Positions 38,677 to 48,675 are shown, numbered from the stretch's first letter. The stretch is 64,000 nucleotides of DNA from Gammaproteobacteria bacterium (GCA_029882975.1 JAOUJW010000023.1:20670-84669), one strand, 5' to 3'. The notes: generated by a model from the letters alone, not told the origin. Translations and numbers: made by a program.

Positions 38677-40890
38677 TCAGCTCACAATCTGCTCGGGACT
38701 GTTCTGCAGCCGCTCATCGACGGGCATACGTACTATTATAGATGCACCGCCCTCTACATTGTTTTCGGCAAAAACGTTCCAATTATGCTCCTCGACAATC
38801 CGCTTAACGACTGCCAAGCCCAAGCCTCCGCCCTTGTACTTGGTGGTGGTATAGGGTTCAAACAGCTGCCCTAACATGTCCTCCGGTATACCCGGCCCGT
38901 TGTCGTGAACCTGCAACTCCAAATACCCGGCTTGCTCGTGCGCCAATATTCTCTTTAAAGAAATCTCCACCGCCGGTTCTTCGCACTGCAGCGTGGACTC
39001 AATGGAATTTTTAATAAGATTATGTAATAGCTGTCTCACTCTGCCCGGATCCGCATCAATCAAGGGTAAGTCCGGGTCAAAAACCGTGTCAATACGAATC
39101 GCACTGTCTTCTCCACGGTACAAATCCAAAACTTCTGCCACAATGGTTTCAAACTGTATGGCTTGGGTTTCCAACCCCGGTGTACGGGCATAATCGGAAA
39201 AAGCCTTGACCATGGCTTTCATGGACTCCACCTGCTCCACGATGGTGTGGGTGGAACGATCCAACAACTCTCTATCTTCCGGGGGCATTTTATCCAGGTA
39301 TTTACGCCGCAGCCGCTCTGCCGACAGTTGGATGGGTGTCAACGGGTTCTTAATTTCATGCGCCAAGCGCCGAGCCACGTCACCCCAGGCCGCGTCCCGC
39401 TGGGCTTTTACCAAATTTGTGACATCATCAAAAACCACCACATAACCCGGTTTCAAACCTTGAACACTGGGTAGAGGCGCGCCCTGGCACATCAAAGTTT
39501 TATTGCCGCCTTTGCGCACGAATAGCACTTCTTCCCGCCACTCTTTGTCCTCCTGGGACAATTTACTTGTCAACACTTGGACAAACTCATCCAAGTTCGG
39601 CGCCAATTCAATAACCGCCTGTAAATGTTTCCCTAATGCATGTTCCATGTCCACTTCCAATATTTGGCTGGCAGACGTATTGACCACGCGTAAATTAAAC
39701 TGGTGATCCATGGTTATGACGCCGGAAGACAGGCGGCCCAGCACAGCCCTAAGATAAGCCCGCTCCCTGTCCACTTCGAGACGGCTCTGTTCCGCCTCAT
39801 CTCTGGCGATGGCAAGCTTGTGGGTCATCTCAGAAAACGAACTCACCAATTCACCCAACTCATCGTTATTACCCGGAGGTAGCTTTTTATCGTAAATACC
39901 CGCCGCTACTGCTCGAGTACCGATTGCAAGAATGCGTATGGGCGCCATGAGTCGTTGTGCTGAAAACAGGGCTGCCCAAACTGCTGTCAGGGTGCTCACC
40001 AGCAACACCAGGGACAAGGTAAGTATAAAACTGTTTTTTAAGGGTTCGCGTAAAAACATTTGCTTTTTGTATTGCGCAAACGTGACTTCCATACCATCCG
40101 TCAGTTCACCAATCCGTTCAGCGATAGGAAACAACACATACAACACTCGGTCTTCCGAATCCGGGGCCGCAATACTCACCGCAACACGCACATGTAAACC
40201 CATGTCCCCCACCGGCGCCACATCGGCAAAACTCTTGGAATCCCGAACCTGAACCATGACGGAATCATCGGGCCGGTTCGGAATTATAGCGGTGGTATCC
40301 TCACTGCTTGAAGCAATGATTTCTCCGCTATTCTTTAACAAAGTAAGCTCATTAGCACCGTTATTCACGCGCAGGTCATTCAGTATAATCAGCACCTCAT
40401 CATTGGGCACCCCTAATAGCGATTGCCCCATACCTCTGGCTCGCTTCAATTGCTCCCGCATATACAAATCCAAAGCGGCGCGACTCAGTTTCAAGGAATC
40501 GTCCATGGCCTGATCCATACGCACATCGAACCAGCTATCTATTCCTTTTTGTAAAAAGCCTAAGGAAAAATAGTACACAAAAGTAACCGGAACCACAGAC
40601 AGAAAAATGAATATAACCACCAGCCTCATGGTCAGGCGCGAACCGGCGGCATTACGGCGGTATTGCCGCGCCAAACGAATCAAATTTACGCCGATTAAAC
40701 CCACCAGGATGATCAACCCCAAACCATTGATCACCACCAACACCAGATGCATACGACCAAACTGGGAAGAGTTCTCGGTTGCAGCACTAAGCAAGCTCAT
40801 GGACATAATCATGAACCCGGCCATCACCACAACCGGAACCACGCTATCCGATAGTCGCTTCAGCCACAAAGTCAGGGATGTCATTGCCAT
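38677..40890 (-). CDS. ntrY: NtrY-like membrane sensor histidine kinase
   Basis: 737-residue kinase with the NtrY layout: three hydrophobic segments within about 15-112, an extracytoplasmic region at about 115-285, a further membrane segment near 285-308, HAMP at about 308-362, a PAS domain at about 375-480, the HisKA box RRLAHEIKNPLTPIQLSAERLRR and an ATPase domain (LLHNLIKNSIES, DNGPGIPEDM, KGGGLGLAVV). The adjacent downstream gene encodes its presumed partner NtrX. NtrYX systems elsewhere sense redox or nitrogen status; the ligand here is not visible. It starts six bases after the DUF4390 gene. Confidence 0.93.
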   Translation of the reverse strand: MAMTSLTLWLKRLSDSVVPVVVMAGFMIMSMSLLSAATENSSQFGRMHLVLVVINGLGLIILVGLIGVNLIRLARQYRRNAAGSRLTMRLVVIFIFLSVVPVTFVYYFSLGFLQKGIDSWFDVRMDQAMDDSLKLSRAALDLYMREQLKRARGMGQSLLGVPNDEVLIILNDLRVNNGANELTLLKNSGEIIASSSEDTTAIIPNRPDDSVMVQVRDSKSFADVAPVGDMGLHVRVAVSIAAPDSEDRVLYVLFPIAERIGELTDGMEVTFAQYKKQMFLREPLKNSFILTLSLVLLVSTLTAVWAALFSAQRLMAPIRILAIGTRAVAAGIYDKKLPPGNNDELGELVSSFSEMTHKLAIARDEAEQSRLEVDRERAYLRAVLGRLSSGVITMDHQFNLRVVNTSASQILEVDMEHALGKHLQAVIELAPNLDEFVQVLTSKLSQEDKEWREEVLFVRKGGNKTLMCQGAPLPSVQGLKPGYVVVFDDVTNLVKAQRDAAWGDVARRLAHEIKNPLTPIQLSAERLRRKYLDKMPPEDRELLDRSTHTIVEQVESMKAMVKAFSDYARTPGLETQAIQFETIVAEVLDLYRGEDSAIRIDTVFDPDLPLIDADPGRVRQLLHNLIKNSIESTLQCEEPAVEISLKRILAHEQAGYLELQVHDNGPGIPEDMLGQLFEPYTTTKYKGGGLGLAVVKRIVEEHNWNVFAENNVEGGASIIVRMPVDERLQNSPEQIVS

Positions 40891-40896
40891 TATTGC

Positions 40897-41496
40897 TTAA
40901 TTCATAGGAATAGAATGCCAGGCGCTACCCAACCACCATTTGCGCGAGGTATAGGCACTCAATTTCAAGGGTACTGGCAGGGAATCAAATTCAATGCTGA
41001 CCTTTAGTTCCACTTCATGGGACCTGGATGCATCCAACAATTGATGGTCAATTAAGGGCAGGTTTTTTATGTCGCGCAGACCGTACAATGCCGAATGTAG
41101 CGTGCGTGCTGTGTATTGGGCACCACTATTGATGTTCTTGACTACGTATTGTTCGACCAAAGCCTGATAGTGTAAGCGAAAGCGTTGTTTCAGGCTGGCC
41201 ACTTCTTTATTCATCCAAAAACGCCGGTATTTGTATACCCGGATATCCAGCAAGACCACCATGGGAACCCCGCTTTCGATAGCTTCGAGAACGGGTTCCG
41301 AAAACTCATACTCCAGGGAAAGTTGTAACATATGAACTTTGTCCACCAGGCGCGTCTCTGCTTCCTTGATGAAAAAACCCGGCTCGGCTCTCAGCGCATT
41401 TGAAAAAAACATCACGGTTAATAGCAACAACAGCAGGAACAGCCAATTCAACCTCAGGTGTGGCCTCGGCTTTGCTGTTGTCATTATTATGGTCAC
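40897..41496 (-). CDS. DUF4390 protein, exported, unknown function
   Basis: 199-residue protein with a signal peptide or anchor (LRLNWLFLLLLLLTVMFFSNALRA, shown here in two overlapping parts of the same helix) followed by a beta-rich periplasmic domain of the DUF4390 family. Such genes commonly sit between rsmB and ntrY in gammaproteobacteria, as here, but the function is unknown. GTG 41496 overlaps the rsmB stop (GTGA), which suggests coupling; ATG 41484 is an alternative. Confidence 0.85.
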   Translation of the reverse strand: MTIIMTTAKPRPHLRLNWLFLLLLLLTVMFFSNALRAEPGFFIKEAETRLVDKVHMLQLSLEYEFSEPVLEAIESGVPMVVLLDIRVYKYRRFWMNKEVASLKQRFRLHYQALVEQYVVKNINSGAQYTARTLHSALYGLRDIKNLPLIDHQLLDASRSHEVELKVSIEFDSLPVPLKLSAYTSRKWWLGSAWHSIPMN

Positions 41497-42851
41497 TGTT
41501 TCACCACGCAGCCATAGAAAAATCCGTCCATATTATCCTCACCTGCGAGGATTTGTCGGCCCGCCACCTGCGCCCGCCCCCAGGGCCCAACCAGGGGTTG
41601 ATGCAGTGCACCCTCGGTTCGTTGCAGAAATGCCTGTAACTGCACACTGTTTTCCCGTGGCCAAACCGAACACGTCACATATAAAAGCATACCGCCTGGA
41701 CGCAATAAGGGCCAGAGCGCATCCAGAATTTTTGCCTGCAAAACACTGACCTGCTCAATATCTTGTCTTTTTTTCAACACTTTGGCATCGGGATGGCGAC
41801 GCAGTACACCACTGGCTGTACAAGGCGCATCCACCAAAATCCGATCAAACTGCACGCCATCCCACCAAGTTTGAGGTGTTGCAGCGTCCCCTTGCTGCAA
41901 CACCGCAGACAAACCCAGTCGCTGCAAATTCTCTGCGACTCGCTGTAAGCGTTCGCCATCCTGATCCAAAGCCACCACCTCTAACTCAGAGTGGGACTCC
42001 AGAATATGAGCCGTTTTCCCCCCCGGTGCAGCGCAAGCATCCAAAACTCGTTGACCCGGCGCCAATTGCAAGCATGGAGCAGCCAACTGTGCCGCCTGAT
42101 CCTGCACACTGACCAGCCCCTGGGTAAATCCCGGCAGTTGTTCCACCCCACAAGGGTGCCGTAAAGTCAAACCTACCGAGCTGTGATCGCAGGCGACAGC
42201 CGCCAAACCCTGCTCCTGTAATAACTGTAGATAGAGTGAAACATCCGTACGCTGTTGATTGACCCGCAAGGTCATGGGTGGACGTTGATTGTTGGCCTGA
42301 AGCACCAACTCCCAGTCGCGGGGCCACTGTTGCTTCAGTTCGTCTATAACCCACTGGGGGTGGGAATAACGGGCTGATTCCGTGTCGGGAGCGGATGAGC
42401 CCTTGGCTTTGCCTTGAGCCACTTCAGTCTGCCGTAACGCTTCAAGTCGCAAGAAACTGCGTAATACACCATTAACCAAACCTCTGGCCCAGTCTTTACG
42501 CAAGGCCTGGGTTACTTTCACGGTTTCCGTCACAGCCGCATGTTGAGGAATGCGCATATATAACAACTGATACAAACCCAACAAGAGCAAGTAATGCACA
42601 TCCTGATCTTTGGCTTTTAAAGGCTTACTCAGCAATAGAGCCAGGCGTGGGTTTAGCGTGTGATACCAGCGCAGCACGCCGTATACGAATTCCTGCAATA
42701 AAGCCTGATCGTCTTGAGAAACTCGAGATAACCACAATGGCAATACCCGCGATAGAGAAGCCCCTGAAATCACCTCTGTAAGTACATGCACCGCAGCGGT
42801 CCGGGCATTTAAGCGATTCCCGGAGGGCCTAGCGGCCAAGGACAACACCAT
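41493..42851 (-). CDS. rsmB: 16S rRNA (cytosine967-C5)-methyltransferase
   Basis: Methylates C967 of 16S rRNA. The 452 residues comprise a NusB-like N-terminal RNA-binding domain (about 10-145) and a class I methyltransferase domain: [13 protein letters not shown] for SAM, the conserved [15 protein letters not shown], and [11 protein letters not shown] with the catalytic cysteine. The start overlaps the end of fmt by 23 bases, and the stop overlaps the DUF4390 start, so def-fmt-rsmB-DUF4390 is a tight operon. Confidence 0.95.
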   Translation of the reverse strand: MVLSLAARPSGNRLNARTAAVHVLTEVISGASLSRVLPLWLSRVSQDDQALLQEFVYGVLRWYHTLNPRLALLLSKPLKAKDQDVHYLLLLGLYQLLYMRIPQHAAVTETVKVTQALRKDWARGLVNGVLRSFLRLEALRQTEVAQGKAKGSSAPDTESARYSHPQWVIDELKQQWPRDWELVLQANNQRPPMTLRVNQQRTDVSLYLQLLQEQGLAAVACDHSSVGLTLRHPCGVEQLPGFTQGLVSVQDQAAQLAAPCLQLAPGQRVLDACAAPGGKTAHILESHSELEVVALDQDGERLQRVAENLQRLGLSAVLQQGDAATPQTWWDGVQFDRILVDAPCTASGVLRRHPDAKVLKKRQDIEQVSVLQAKILDALWPLLRPGGMLLYVTCSVWPRENSVQLQAFLQRTEGALHQPLVGPWGRAQVAGRQILAGEDNMDGFFYGCVVKQ

Positions 42852-43779
42852 TGAGCGAATGAGAATTGATAAAATCGGCCGAGTTTAAGGCTTTACCGCC
42901 GGGCAATTGGACTGTCAGCAAACGTAAAACCCCGGCACCGGTTAACACGTCAATCCCTTCGCGAGATTTCGATAACACTTGTCCTGCCACCTGATTTACA
43001 ACCCCCGCGCTTACCTCGGATAAAACCCGGGCACTCCAAACCCGCAGAACTTTGTCGTTACAGGAAGTACTGGCCACCGGCCAGGGATTAAACGCCTGAA
43101 TCTGCCGCTGTAATTCTGCTGCGCTCTTACTCCAATCCAGAACGGCTTCGGCTTTACTCAACTTGGCGGCATAACAAGCCCGGCTGTCATCCTGCCCTTC
43201 CCCGGTAATGCCACCTTCCTGAGAGATTCGATCCAACACTTCCAACAAAGCCTGTGCCCCCAACCGGGCCAATCGGTCATGCAAAGTCTGGGCGGTATCT
43301 TCGGCCGATATTGGTGTGGTTTTAATCTTCAACATATCTCCCGTGTCCAATCCTTCGTCCATTTGCATGATGGTAACACCGGTCTGCTCGTCCCCGGATT
43401 GGATAGCCCTTTGGATGGGCGCCGCACCGCGCCAGCGCGGCAATATGGACGCATGTACATTGAGACAACCCAAGCGCGGCGTTTGTAATACCGCAGCCGG
43501 CAGAATCAAGCCATAAGCGACCACCACCATAATGTCCGCTTGATGTTGCTCCAACACCTGTTGCACCTCTGTATCTTTTAAGGTCTGCGGCTGAAACACC
43601 GGAAGGTTGTGATTTAAGGCTAGGGACTTAACCGGGCTGGGGGTAAGTTTGCGACCCCGCCCGGCGGGACGATCCGGCTGTGTATAGACACAGTGAACAC
43701 GGTGCATCGAATTCAACAATGTCGCCAGTATTTCTGCGGCGAACTCCGGTGTGCCGGCAAATATAAGCTTCAATGACAT
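42829..43779 (-). CDS. fmt: Methionyl-tRNA formyltransferase
   Basis: Formylates initiator methionyl-tRNA. The 316 residues include the N-terminal formyltransferase fold with N107 and H109 ([16 protein letters not shown]) and D145 ([10 protein letters not shown]), the loop [12 protein letters not shown] that contacts tRNA, and a C-terminal OB-like domain ([10 protein letters not shown]). It is 12 bases after def and overlaps rsmB. This is the genuine Fmt, in contrast to the formyltransferase-like protein at 21282-22211. Confidence 0.97.
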   Translation of the reverse strand: MSLKLIFAGTPEFAAEILATLLNSMHRVHCVYTQPDRPAGRGRKLTPSPVKSLALNHNLPVFQPQTLKDTEVQQVLEQHQADIMVVVAYGLILPAAVLQTPRLGCLNVHASILPRWRGAAPIQRAIQSGDEQTGVTIMQMDEGLDTGDMLKIKTTPISAEDTAQTLHDRLARLGAQALLEVLDRISQEGGITGEGQDDSRACYAAKLSKAEAVLDWSKSAAELQRQIQAFNPWPVASTSCNDKVLRVWSARVLSEVSAGVVNQVAGQVLSKSREGIDVLTGAGVLRLLTVQLPGGKALNSADFINSHSLNGVVLGR

Positions 43780-43791
43780 TCCAATACACGC

Positions 43792-44295
43792 CTACATGGT
43801 TTTCTGGCGCAATTTATCCAATTTCTTACGGATGCGCTGACGTTTCAATTCTGACAGGTAATCAACAAACAATTTCCCCTCTAAATGATCCATTTCATGC
43901 TGGATACAAACGGCCAACAATCCGTCGGCCTCCATTTGAAACGCCTTACCATCCTGGTCCAACGCGGATACCGTAATGGTTTCAGCACGTTTAACACTCT
44001 CATAAATACCGGGTACGGACAAACAGCCTTCCTCACTTTTTTCCTCCCCACTGGAGGCAATAATTTCCGGGTTGATCAGACAAACCGGATCCTTCTTATC
44101 TTCCGATATGTCAATGGTAATCACCCTTTTGTGCACATCCACCTGGGTAGCAGCCAAACCGATACCCGGGGCCTGATACATGGTCTCAAACATATCTTTT
44201 ACCAGGGTACGAATGGAGTCATCCACAAGATCCACCGCTGCAGCCTTTGTGCGCAAACGTGGATCCGGGTAATGCAGTACTGTCAAAATGGCCAT
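43792..44295 (-). CDS. def: Peptide deformylase
   Basis: Metalloenzyme that removes the formyl group from nascent proteins. The start is ATG 44295 with GGAAG seven bases upstream (a TTG four codons earlier is less likely), giving 167 residues. The three family motifs are intact: [17 protein letters not shown] with the metal cysteine, and [10 protein letters not shown] with both metal histidines. It heads the minus-strand operon. A TATAAT-like box (plus-strand 44351-44356, about 55 bases upstream) is a candidate promoter. Confidence 0.97.
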   Translation of the reverse strand: MAILTVLHYPDPRLRTKAAAVDLVDDSIRTLVKDMFETMYQAPGIGLAATQVDVHKRVITIDISEDKKDPVCLINPEIIASSGEEKSEEGCLSVPGIYESVKRAETITVSALDQDGKAFQMEADGLLAVCIQHEMDHLEGKLFVDYLSELKRQRIRKKLDKLRQKTM

Positions 44296-44430
44296 TGCAA
44301 CTTCCAAGCTAATTGGTTGATTAATATACTATTAACAGCTCAACCTGTAGATTATAGTGAATATTTGAATGGGATTGTGATTGCAAATCCGCGTGAAAAC
44401 TATTGAAATACATAGTAAATCAATAACGGA

Positions 44431-44459
44431 TTATACAAAAATTTAAAGCACATTATAAT
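44431..44459 (+). promoter_or_regulatory. Candidate promoter of the LysM protein gene
   Basis: TTATAC (44431-44436) and a perfect TATAAT (44454-44459) with 17-base spacing, in the 340-base divergent region between def and the LysM gene. It would give a leader of roughly 170 bases. The rest of the interval shows no coding sequence. Confidence 0.5.
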
Positions 44460-44635
44460 TGCTACCGCTATCAGAATAGGAACTCATGCACACTCTACAA
44501 CCCTGCACCCGCCTTATGCTTGCAATATCAGGGCTTAACTGTTTATCCTAGTTTGCCGGCCGAATAGTTGGCGGCTGGTGTCCGTGACAGGATTCGACTA
44601 AACTGCAAACTTCGTAAGGGACAAAGATTCGAAAC

Positions 44636-45688
44636 ATGGTCAATAATAAATCAGTCAGCTTTTTGGTTCTGGGCCTGATAACAGTCCTGAGCATTGTCAT
44701 TTCCAGCCAGGTCTTCGCCGATAAAATCGCGCTGCGCCCGGATCACCCGGAACGTTATGTGGTTCAGGAAGGTGATACCCTGTGGGATATTTCCGCACGT
44801 TTTCTTGAAACCCCTTGGCGTTGGCCCGAGGTTTGGGAATATAACCCTGACATCAAAAATCCCCATCTGATTTATCCCGGCGACGTGGTTTCCCTCGTAT
44901 ATGACGCCGAAGGTAATGTTAGAATTCAAATCGACCCCAATATTCCAACACGCAAAATATCTCCCAAAGTGCACAAGGTGGAGCGTACCGACCGCCCTAT
45001 CAATACCGTGCCCATGAATTCCATCCAGCAGTTCTTAAGCGAGCCACGTGTGGTTACTGAGGATGAACTGGATTCGGCCGCCTACATCGTCTCCGGTGCT
45101 GAACGGCGGATTATCGCCGGGAAAAACGATATCATCTATGTTCGCGGCATCATCACCGGCGGCGATAGAGAATACAATATTTTACGAATGGGCGAACCCT
45201 ATGTGGACCCGGACAGTGATGATGTTCTGGGCTATGAGGCATTACATGTAGCTGATGCCACGGTTAAGGAATTTGGCGACCCTTCTACATTGCTTATCAC
45301 CGGCTCCAATCGCGAGGCCTTACTGGGCGACCGCTTGCTGCCCAAGCGCGCCAACCCCTTGGATACCACTTATATTCCCCACGCACCCGACGCGGAGGTG
45401 GATGGCAAAATCATCGCAGTCGTCGATGGGGTATCGGTCATTGGTCAATATCAAACCGTGGTGATTAATCGTGGCGAACAAGACGGTATAGAAACGGGCC
45501 ATGTGTTGGCCGTGTACCAGAAAGGCGCCATTGTCCGGGACGTTAACGACGATTTCGATAAAGTACGTTTACCGGAAGTGAAAGCCGGAATCATTATGGT
45601 GATACGCACGTTTGACCGCATGTCCTACGCCTTGGTCATGGAAGCGGAAAAAGAAATGCGCATCTACGACAAAATACGAAAACCTTAA
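44636..45688 (+). CDS. Exported LysM-domain protein
   Basis: 350-residue protein with a signal peptide (SVSFLVLGLITVLSIVISS, cleaved near VFA-DK) and a LysM peptidoglycan-binding domain at about 40-92 (YVVQEGDTLWDISARF, NPHLIYPGDVVSL). The remaining 250 residues are beta-rich and of unknown function. Genes of this type are regularly found directly upstream of dprA in gammaproteobacteria. Binding to cell wall in the periplasm is the only supported role. The ribosome site (AAGGGA) is rather distant from the ATG. Confidence 0.9.
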   Translation: MVNNKSVSFLVLGLITVLSIVISSQVFADKIALRPDHPERYVVQEGDTLWDISARFLETPWRWPEVWEYNPDIKNPHLIYPGDVVSLVYDAEGNVRIQIDPNIPTRKISPKVHKVERTDRPINTVPMNSIQQFLSEPRVVTEDELDSAAYIVSGAERRIIAGKNDIIYVRGIITGGDREYNILRMGEPYVDPDSDDVLGYEALHVADATVKEFGDPSTLLITGSNREALLGDRLLPKRANPLDTTYIPHAPDAEVDGKIIAVVDGVSVIGQYQTVVINRGEQDGIETGHVLAVYQKGAIVRDVNDDFDKVRLPEVKAGIIMVIRTFDRMSYALVMEAEKEMRIYDKIRKP

Positions 45689-45698
45689 CCCCAGAAAA

Positions 45699-45722
45699 CC
45701 CCGTCAAAGCGGGGGAATTTTT
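45699..45722 (+). terminator. Weak intrinsic terminator or attenuator before dprA
   Basis: CCCCG-TCAAAG-CGGGG (45699-45714) followed by GAATTTTT. The stem is only 5 bp but all G:C. It lies between the LysM gene and dprA and could partly reduce read-through. Confidence 0.5.
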
Positions 45723-45748
45723 CAGCGAGGGGATTTTTAATCAATACT

Positions 45749-46879
45749 GTGCCAGAAACCGTCACAAACCGTACTCAACTGCGTAACTGGTTAGCTTTAC
45801 ACCATGCTCCCGGTGTAGGTGCCGTCACCTACCGGGAGTTATTACAAAATTTTGGTGATCCGAACAATTTATTGGAGCTGTTCAGCTCCCCATTAAGTAA
45901 AAGCTATGGCCTGCCTCCTGATATCTGCCAATACCTACGCCGACCCGACTGGGACGCCGTGGATGCTGATATGCAATGGCTGGAACAGGACGGTAACGGC
46001 GCCCTGATACTGCACGACCCCCTGTACCCGGAGCAATTAAAACAAATTTCAGACCCACCGCCGGTACTGTTCTACCATGGTGATCCGCAACTGTTGAAAT
46101 ACCCTCAAATTGCCATCGTAGGCAGTCGCAACCCCAGTCATTACGGTGCAGAAACAGCCTATGATTTTGGCAAATACCTGGCATCTACCGGTTTAATCGT
46201 AACCAGTGGCCTGGCAGTGGGTGTTGATGCGGCTGCGCATAAAGGAGCACTGGCCGGCTCCGGGCTGACAGTGGCTGTCGCAGGAACCGGACTGGATCGG
46301 GTGTATCCTGCCCGTAACCGTGAACTGGCACACAAAATCGCCGAACAAGGCGTTCTCATTTCCGAGTTCAGCCCTGGAACACCGCCCATGGCAGGCAATT
46401 TCCCCCGCCGCAACCGCATTATCAGCGGCCTCAGCCTGGGTACGCTGGTGGTGGAAGCCGCACTCAAAAGTGGCTCCCTCATTACCGCCAAAGTGGCCAC
46501 TGAACAAGGTCGGGAAGTCTTTGCCATTCCTGGATCTATCCATAACCCTCTGTCTAAAGGTTGTCACAGCTTAATCCGTCAGGGTGCTAAATTGGTGGAA
46601 ACCGGAGCAGATATCCTGGAAGAACTGGGACCCGCTATCAGCGCCAAAATACCGCAAGCCATCCCGGAGAAAAAGAACAGTCAAAATCAATTAGATATCC
46701 TGGAATTAAACCAAGACCAACAACAATTACTCAATAACATGGGTTTTGAACCTGTCACCGTGGATGCTTTGGTTGACCGAAGCCAATTGACTGTAGAGAC
46801 AGTTTCCGCCATGCTGATGGAACTTGAGCTGCGAGGATGCGTCACATGTTATAGTGGCCTATATACTCGGGCGCGTTGA
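45749..46879 (+). CDS. dprA: DNA-processing protein DprA
   Basis: Binds incoming single-stranded DNA and loads RecA during natural transformation. The 376-residue protein starts at GTG 45749. It has an N-terminal SAM-like region, the Rossmann-like DprA core (IAIVGSRNPSHYGAE, SGLAVGVDAAAHKGAL, GTGLDRVYPARNREL, FPRRNRIISGLS) and a C-terminal winged helix (about 315-376). Its presence does not prove competence, as many non-competent bacteria keep the gene. smg follows after 12 bases. Confidence 0.95.
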   Translation: MPETVTNRTQLRNWLALHHAPGVGAVTYRELLQNFGDPNNLLELFSSPLSKSYGLPPDICQYLRRPDWDAVDADMQWLEQDGNGALILHDPLYPEQLKQISDPPPVLFYHGDPQLLKYPQIAIVGSRNPSHYGAETAYDFGKYLASTGLIVTSGLAVGVDAAAHKGALAGSGLTVAVAGTGLDRVYPARNRELAHKIAEQGVLISEFSPGTPPMAGNFPRRNRIISGLSLGTLVVEAALKSGSLITAKVATEQGREVFAIPGSIHNPLSKGCHSLIRQGAKLVETGADILEELGPAISAKIPQAIPEKKNSQNQLDILELNQDQQQLLNNMGFEPVTVDALVDRSQLTVETVSAMLMELELRGCVTCYSGLYTRAR

Positions 46880-46891
46880 GAAGGAATTACC

Positions 46892-47371
46892 ATGAAAGAA
46901 AGTTTATTCGATGTTTTGATGTATCTTTTTGAAAACTATATGGAAGATGATTCCCCACTTTTCTCGGACCCGGAACGCCTAAAATTACAACTCAGCGATG
47001 CAGGTTTTCGCCATTCTCAAATCAACAAAGCATTTGTTTGGCTGGAAGACTTGGCGCAGGGCCAGGAGCAGGAACTGCACCCTTTGTCCACCACGGCCAG
47101 TTCCATCCGCGTTTTTCACCCGGAGGAATGCAGAAAATTAAACGTGGAATGCCGCGGTTTTCTTACGTCTATGCAGCAGTTGGGGGTCATAGACACAGCC
47201 AGTCGCGAACTGATTATTGACCGAGTTATGGCCTTGGAATCAGAAGAAATCGACCTGGAACAGCTTAAATGGGTAGTGTTAATGGTTTTATTTAACCAGC
47301 CCGGTTTGGAAGCAGCCTACTCCTGGGTGGAAAATCTGGTACTGGACGATATTTCTGCTGAATTGCACTAA
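46892..47371 (+). CDS. smg: Smg family protein (DUF494)
   Basis: 159-residue acidic protein of the Smg/DUF494 family, recognised from MKESLFDVLMYLFENYM and the terminal segment around LEQLKWVVLMVLFNQPG. The molecular function is unknown; the gene sits beside dprA in many gammaproteobacteria, as here. An AAGGA ribosome site precedes the ATG. topA, which often follows, is absent; prkB comes next after a 423-base gap. Confidence 0.93.
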   Translation: MKESLFDVLMYLFENYMEDDSPLFSDPERLKLQLSDAGFRHSQINKAFVWLEDLAQGQEQELHPLSTTASSIRVFHPEECRKLNVECRGFLTSMQQLGVIDTASRELIIDRVMALESEEIDLEQLKWVVLMVLFNQPGLEAAYSWVENLVLDDISAELH

Positions 47372-47407
47372 TTCTTACGCTTCCACCTGCAAAACGTCCA
47401 ACACCGC

Positions 47408-47430
47408 GAGTGGCACCTGTGGTGCCACTC
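47408..47430 (+). terminator. Gene-end hairpin after smg
   Basis: A perfect 10-bp stem, GAGTGGCACC with GGTGCCACTC, and a TGT loop, 37 bases past the smg stop. There is no following T tract. It is the third such T-less gene-end stem in the window. Confidence 0.55.
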
Positions 47431-47583
47431 AAGCCGAATACCCCCGTCCAACTCAGCTTCCCCCCTCACACCATATGTACAATCGTTTGTTTATTAAGAA
47501 TATTTTTCTTAGGCCGGCAAAAACTGTCTATTTATCAACCCATAAATTGCCGCAGTCCGCTTTTCACCCGAGTCATAAAACGC

Positions 47584-47648
47584 TATTATGCGCGATCCGG
47601 TGGTATCTTTGCGTCATAGCGCAGCGCTGAGCGCGCCCGACGCTCAGC
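47584..47648 (+). promoter_or_regulatory. Candidate prkB promoter box and leader hairpin
   Basis: TATTAT at 47584-47589 is a plausible -10 box, with only weak -35 candidates (TTTCAC/TTCACC). Downstream, GCTGAGCG (47626-47633) and CGCTCAGC (47641-47648) make a perfect 8-bp stem with a 7-base loop. This would lie in a leader of about 200 bases before prkB. The rest of the 423-base gap has no convincing gene. Confidence 0.35.
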
Positions 47649-47794
47649 TACCGCAAATAAAACAGGAACATAGAATAAGTAATAGTTTTTGATTTGGGGA
47701 AAATTTTAGCGCGTGCCAGATATCACAGCACCCCATCACCCATCATGACTTTCGCAAATTTTTTAGGACTTTAACAAAGACTTAGGAGTGCAAT

Positions 47795-48664
47795 ATGTCG
47801 GCTAAACATCCCGTTATCGCGGTCACCGGTTCCTCCGGCGCCGGAACTACCACGGTTAAAAATGCGTTCGAACACATTTTCCGTCGTGAAAATATTACCC
47901 CCGCCGTTATCGAAGGTGACAGCTATCACGCGTATGACCGCCAGGCCATGAAACAGGCCATTGAGGATTTCACCGCCAAGGGTAAAACCATCAGCCATTT
48001 TGGTTCCGAAGCCAATCTGTTTGACAAATTGTACGACACTTTCAAGCAATACAGCGAAACCGGGACTTGCAAACGTCGCTACTACCTGCACAGTGAAGAA
48101 GAAGCAGAACCCTACAAGCCCTTAGTCCCTGGCCAGTTCACCCCCTGGGAAGACATCCCCGCCAATACCGATTTACTGTTTTACGAAGGCCTGCACGGCG
48201 GCGTTAAAGACGACAAGGTCAATGTCGCGGAACTGGTGGATCTCCTGATTGGCGTGGTACCTATTGTGAACCTGGAATGGATTCAAAAAATTCATCGTGA
48301 CAACGAACAACGAGGTTATTCCGCTGAAGCCATAGTGGATACTATTTTGCGACGTATGGAAGACTACGTACGTTACATCACACCACAGTTCTCTCGTACT
48401 CACATTAACTTTCAACGTGTACCCACAGTGGATACTTCCAACCCGTTCATCGCCCGCGACATCCCGACACCGGATGAGAGTTTTATTGTTATTCGCTTTA
48501 GAAATCCGAAAAACATCGATTTCCCCTATTTGTTGAATATGATCAACAATTCTTTCATGTCACGCCCCAATACTCTGGTTGTTCCAGGTGGAAAAATGGG
48601 CTTTGCCATGGAAATCATTCTTACTCCGTTGATTCACGAAATGATCGAGAATAAACGCAAATAG
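47795..48664 (+). CDS. prkB: Phosphoribulokinase, PrkB type
   Basis: Phosphorylates ribulose 5-phosphate to ribulose 1,5-bisphosphate, the CO2 acceptor of the Calvin cycle. The 289 residues include the P-loop GSSGAGTTT at 12-20, IEGDSYH, FYEGLHGG, and FSRTHINFQRVPTVDTSNPF; it is of the proteobacterial type. A very similar PrkB exists in heterotrophs such as E. coli, so the gene is compatible with autotrophy but not proof of it; no RuBisCO genes are in the window. An AGGAGT ribosome site precedes the ATG, and a strong terminator follows. Confidence 0.94.
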   Translation: MSAKHPVIAVTGSSGAGTTTVKNAFEHIFRRENITPAVIEGDSYHAYDRQAMKQAIEDFTAKGKTISHFGSEANLFDKLYDTFKQYSETGTCKRRYYLHSEEEAEPYKPLVPGQFTPWEDIPANTDLLFYEGLHGGVKDDKVNVAELVDLLIGVVPIVNLEWIQKIHRDNEQRGYSAEAIVDTILRRMEDYVRYITPQFSRTHINFQRVPTVDTSNPFIARDIPTPDESFIVIRFRNPKNIDFPYLLNMINNSFMSRPNTLVVPGGKMGFAMEIILTPLIHEMIENKRK

Positions 48665-48675
48665 TCCATTCCCAT

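Noticed and set aside
44575..44610. GGATTCGAC segment resembling part of a tmRNA
   Set aside because: No tRNA-like ends, tag frame or further tmRNA core; a chance match.
47410..47619. 69-codon plus-strand frame after smg
   Set aside because: It starts within a hairpin, has no ribosome site and resembles nothing known.
47795..48664. prkB as proof of Calvin-cycle autotrophy
   Set aside because: Close PrkB homologues exist in heterotrophs, and no RuBisCO gene is visible.
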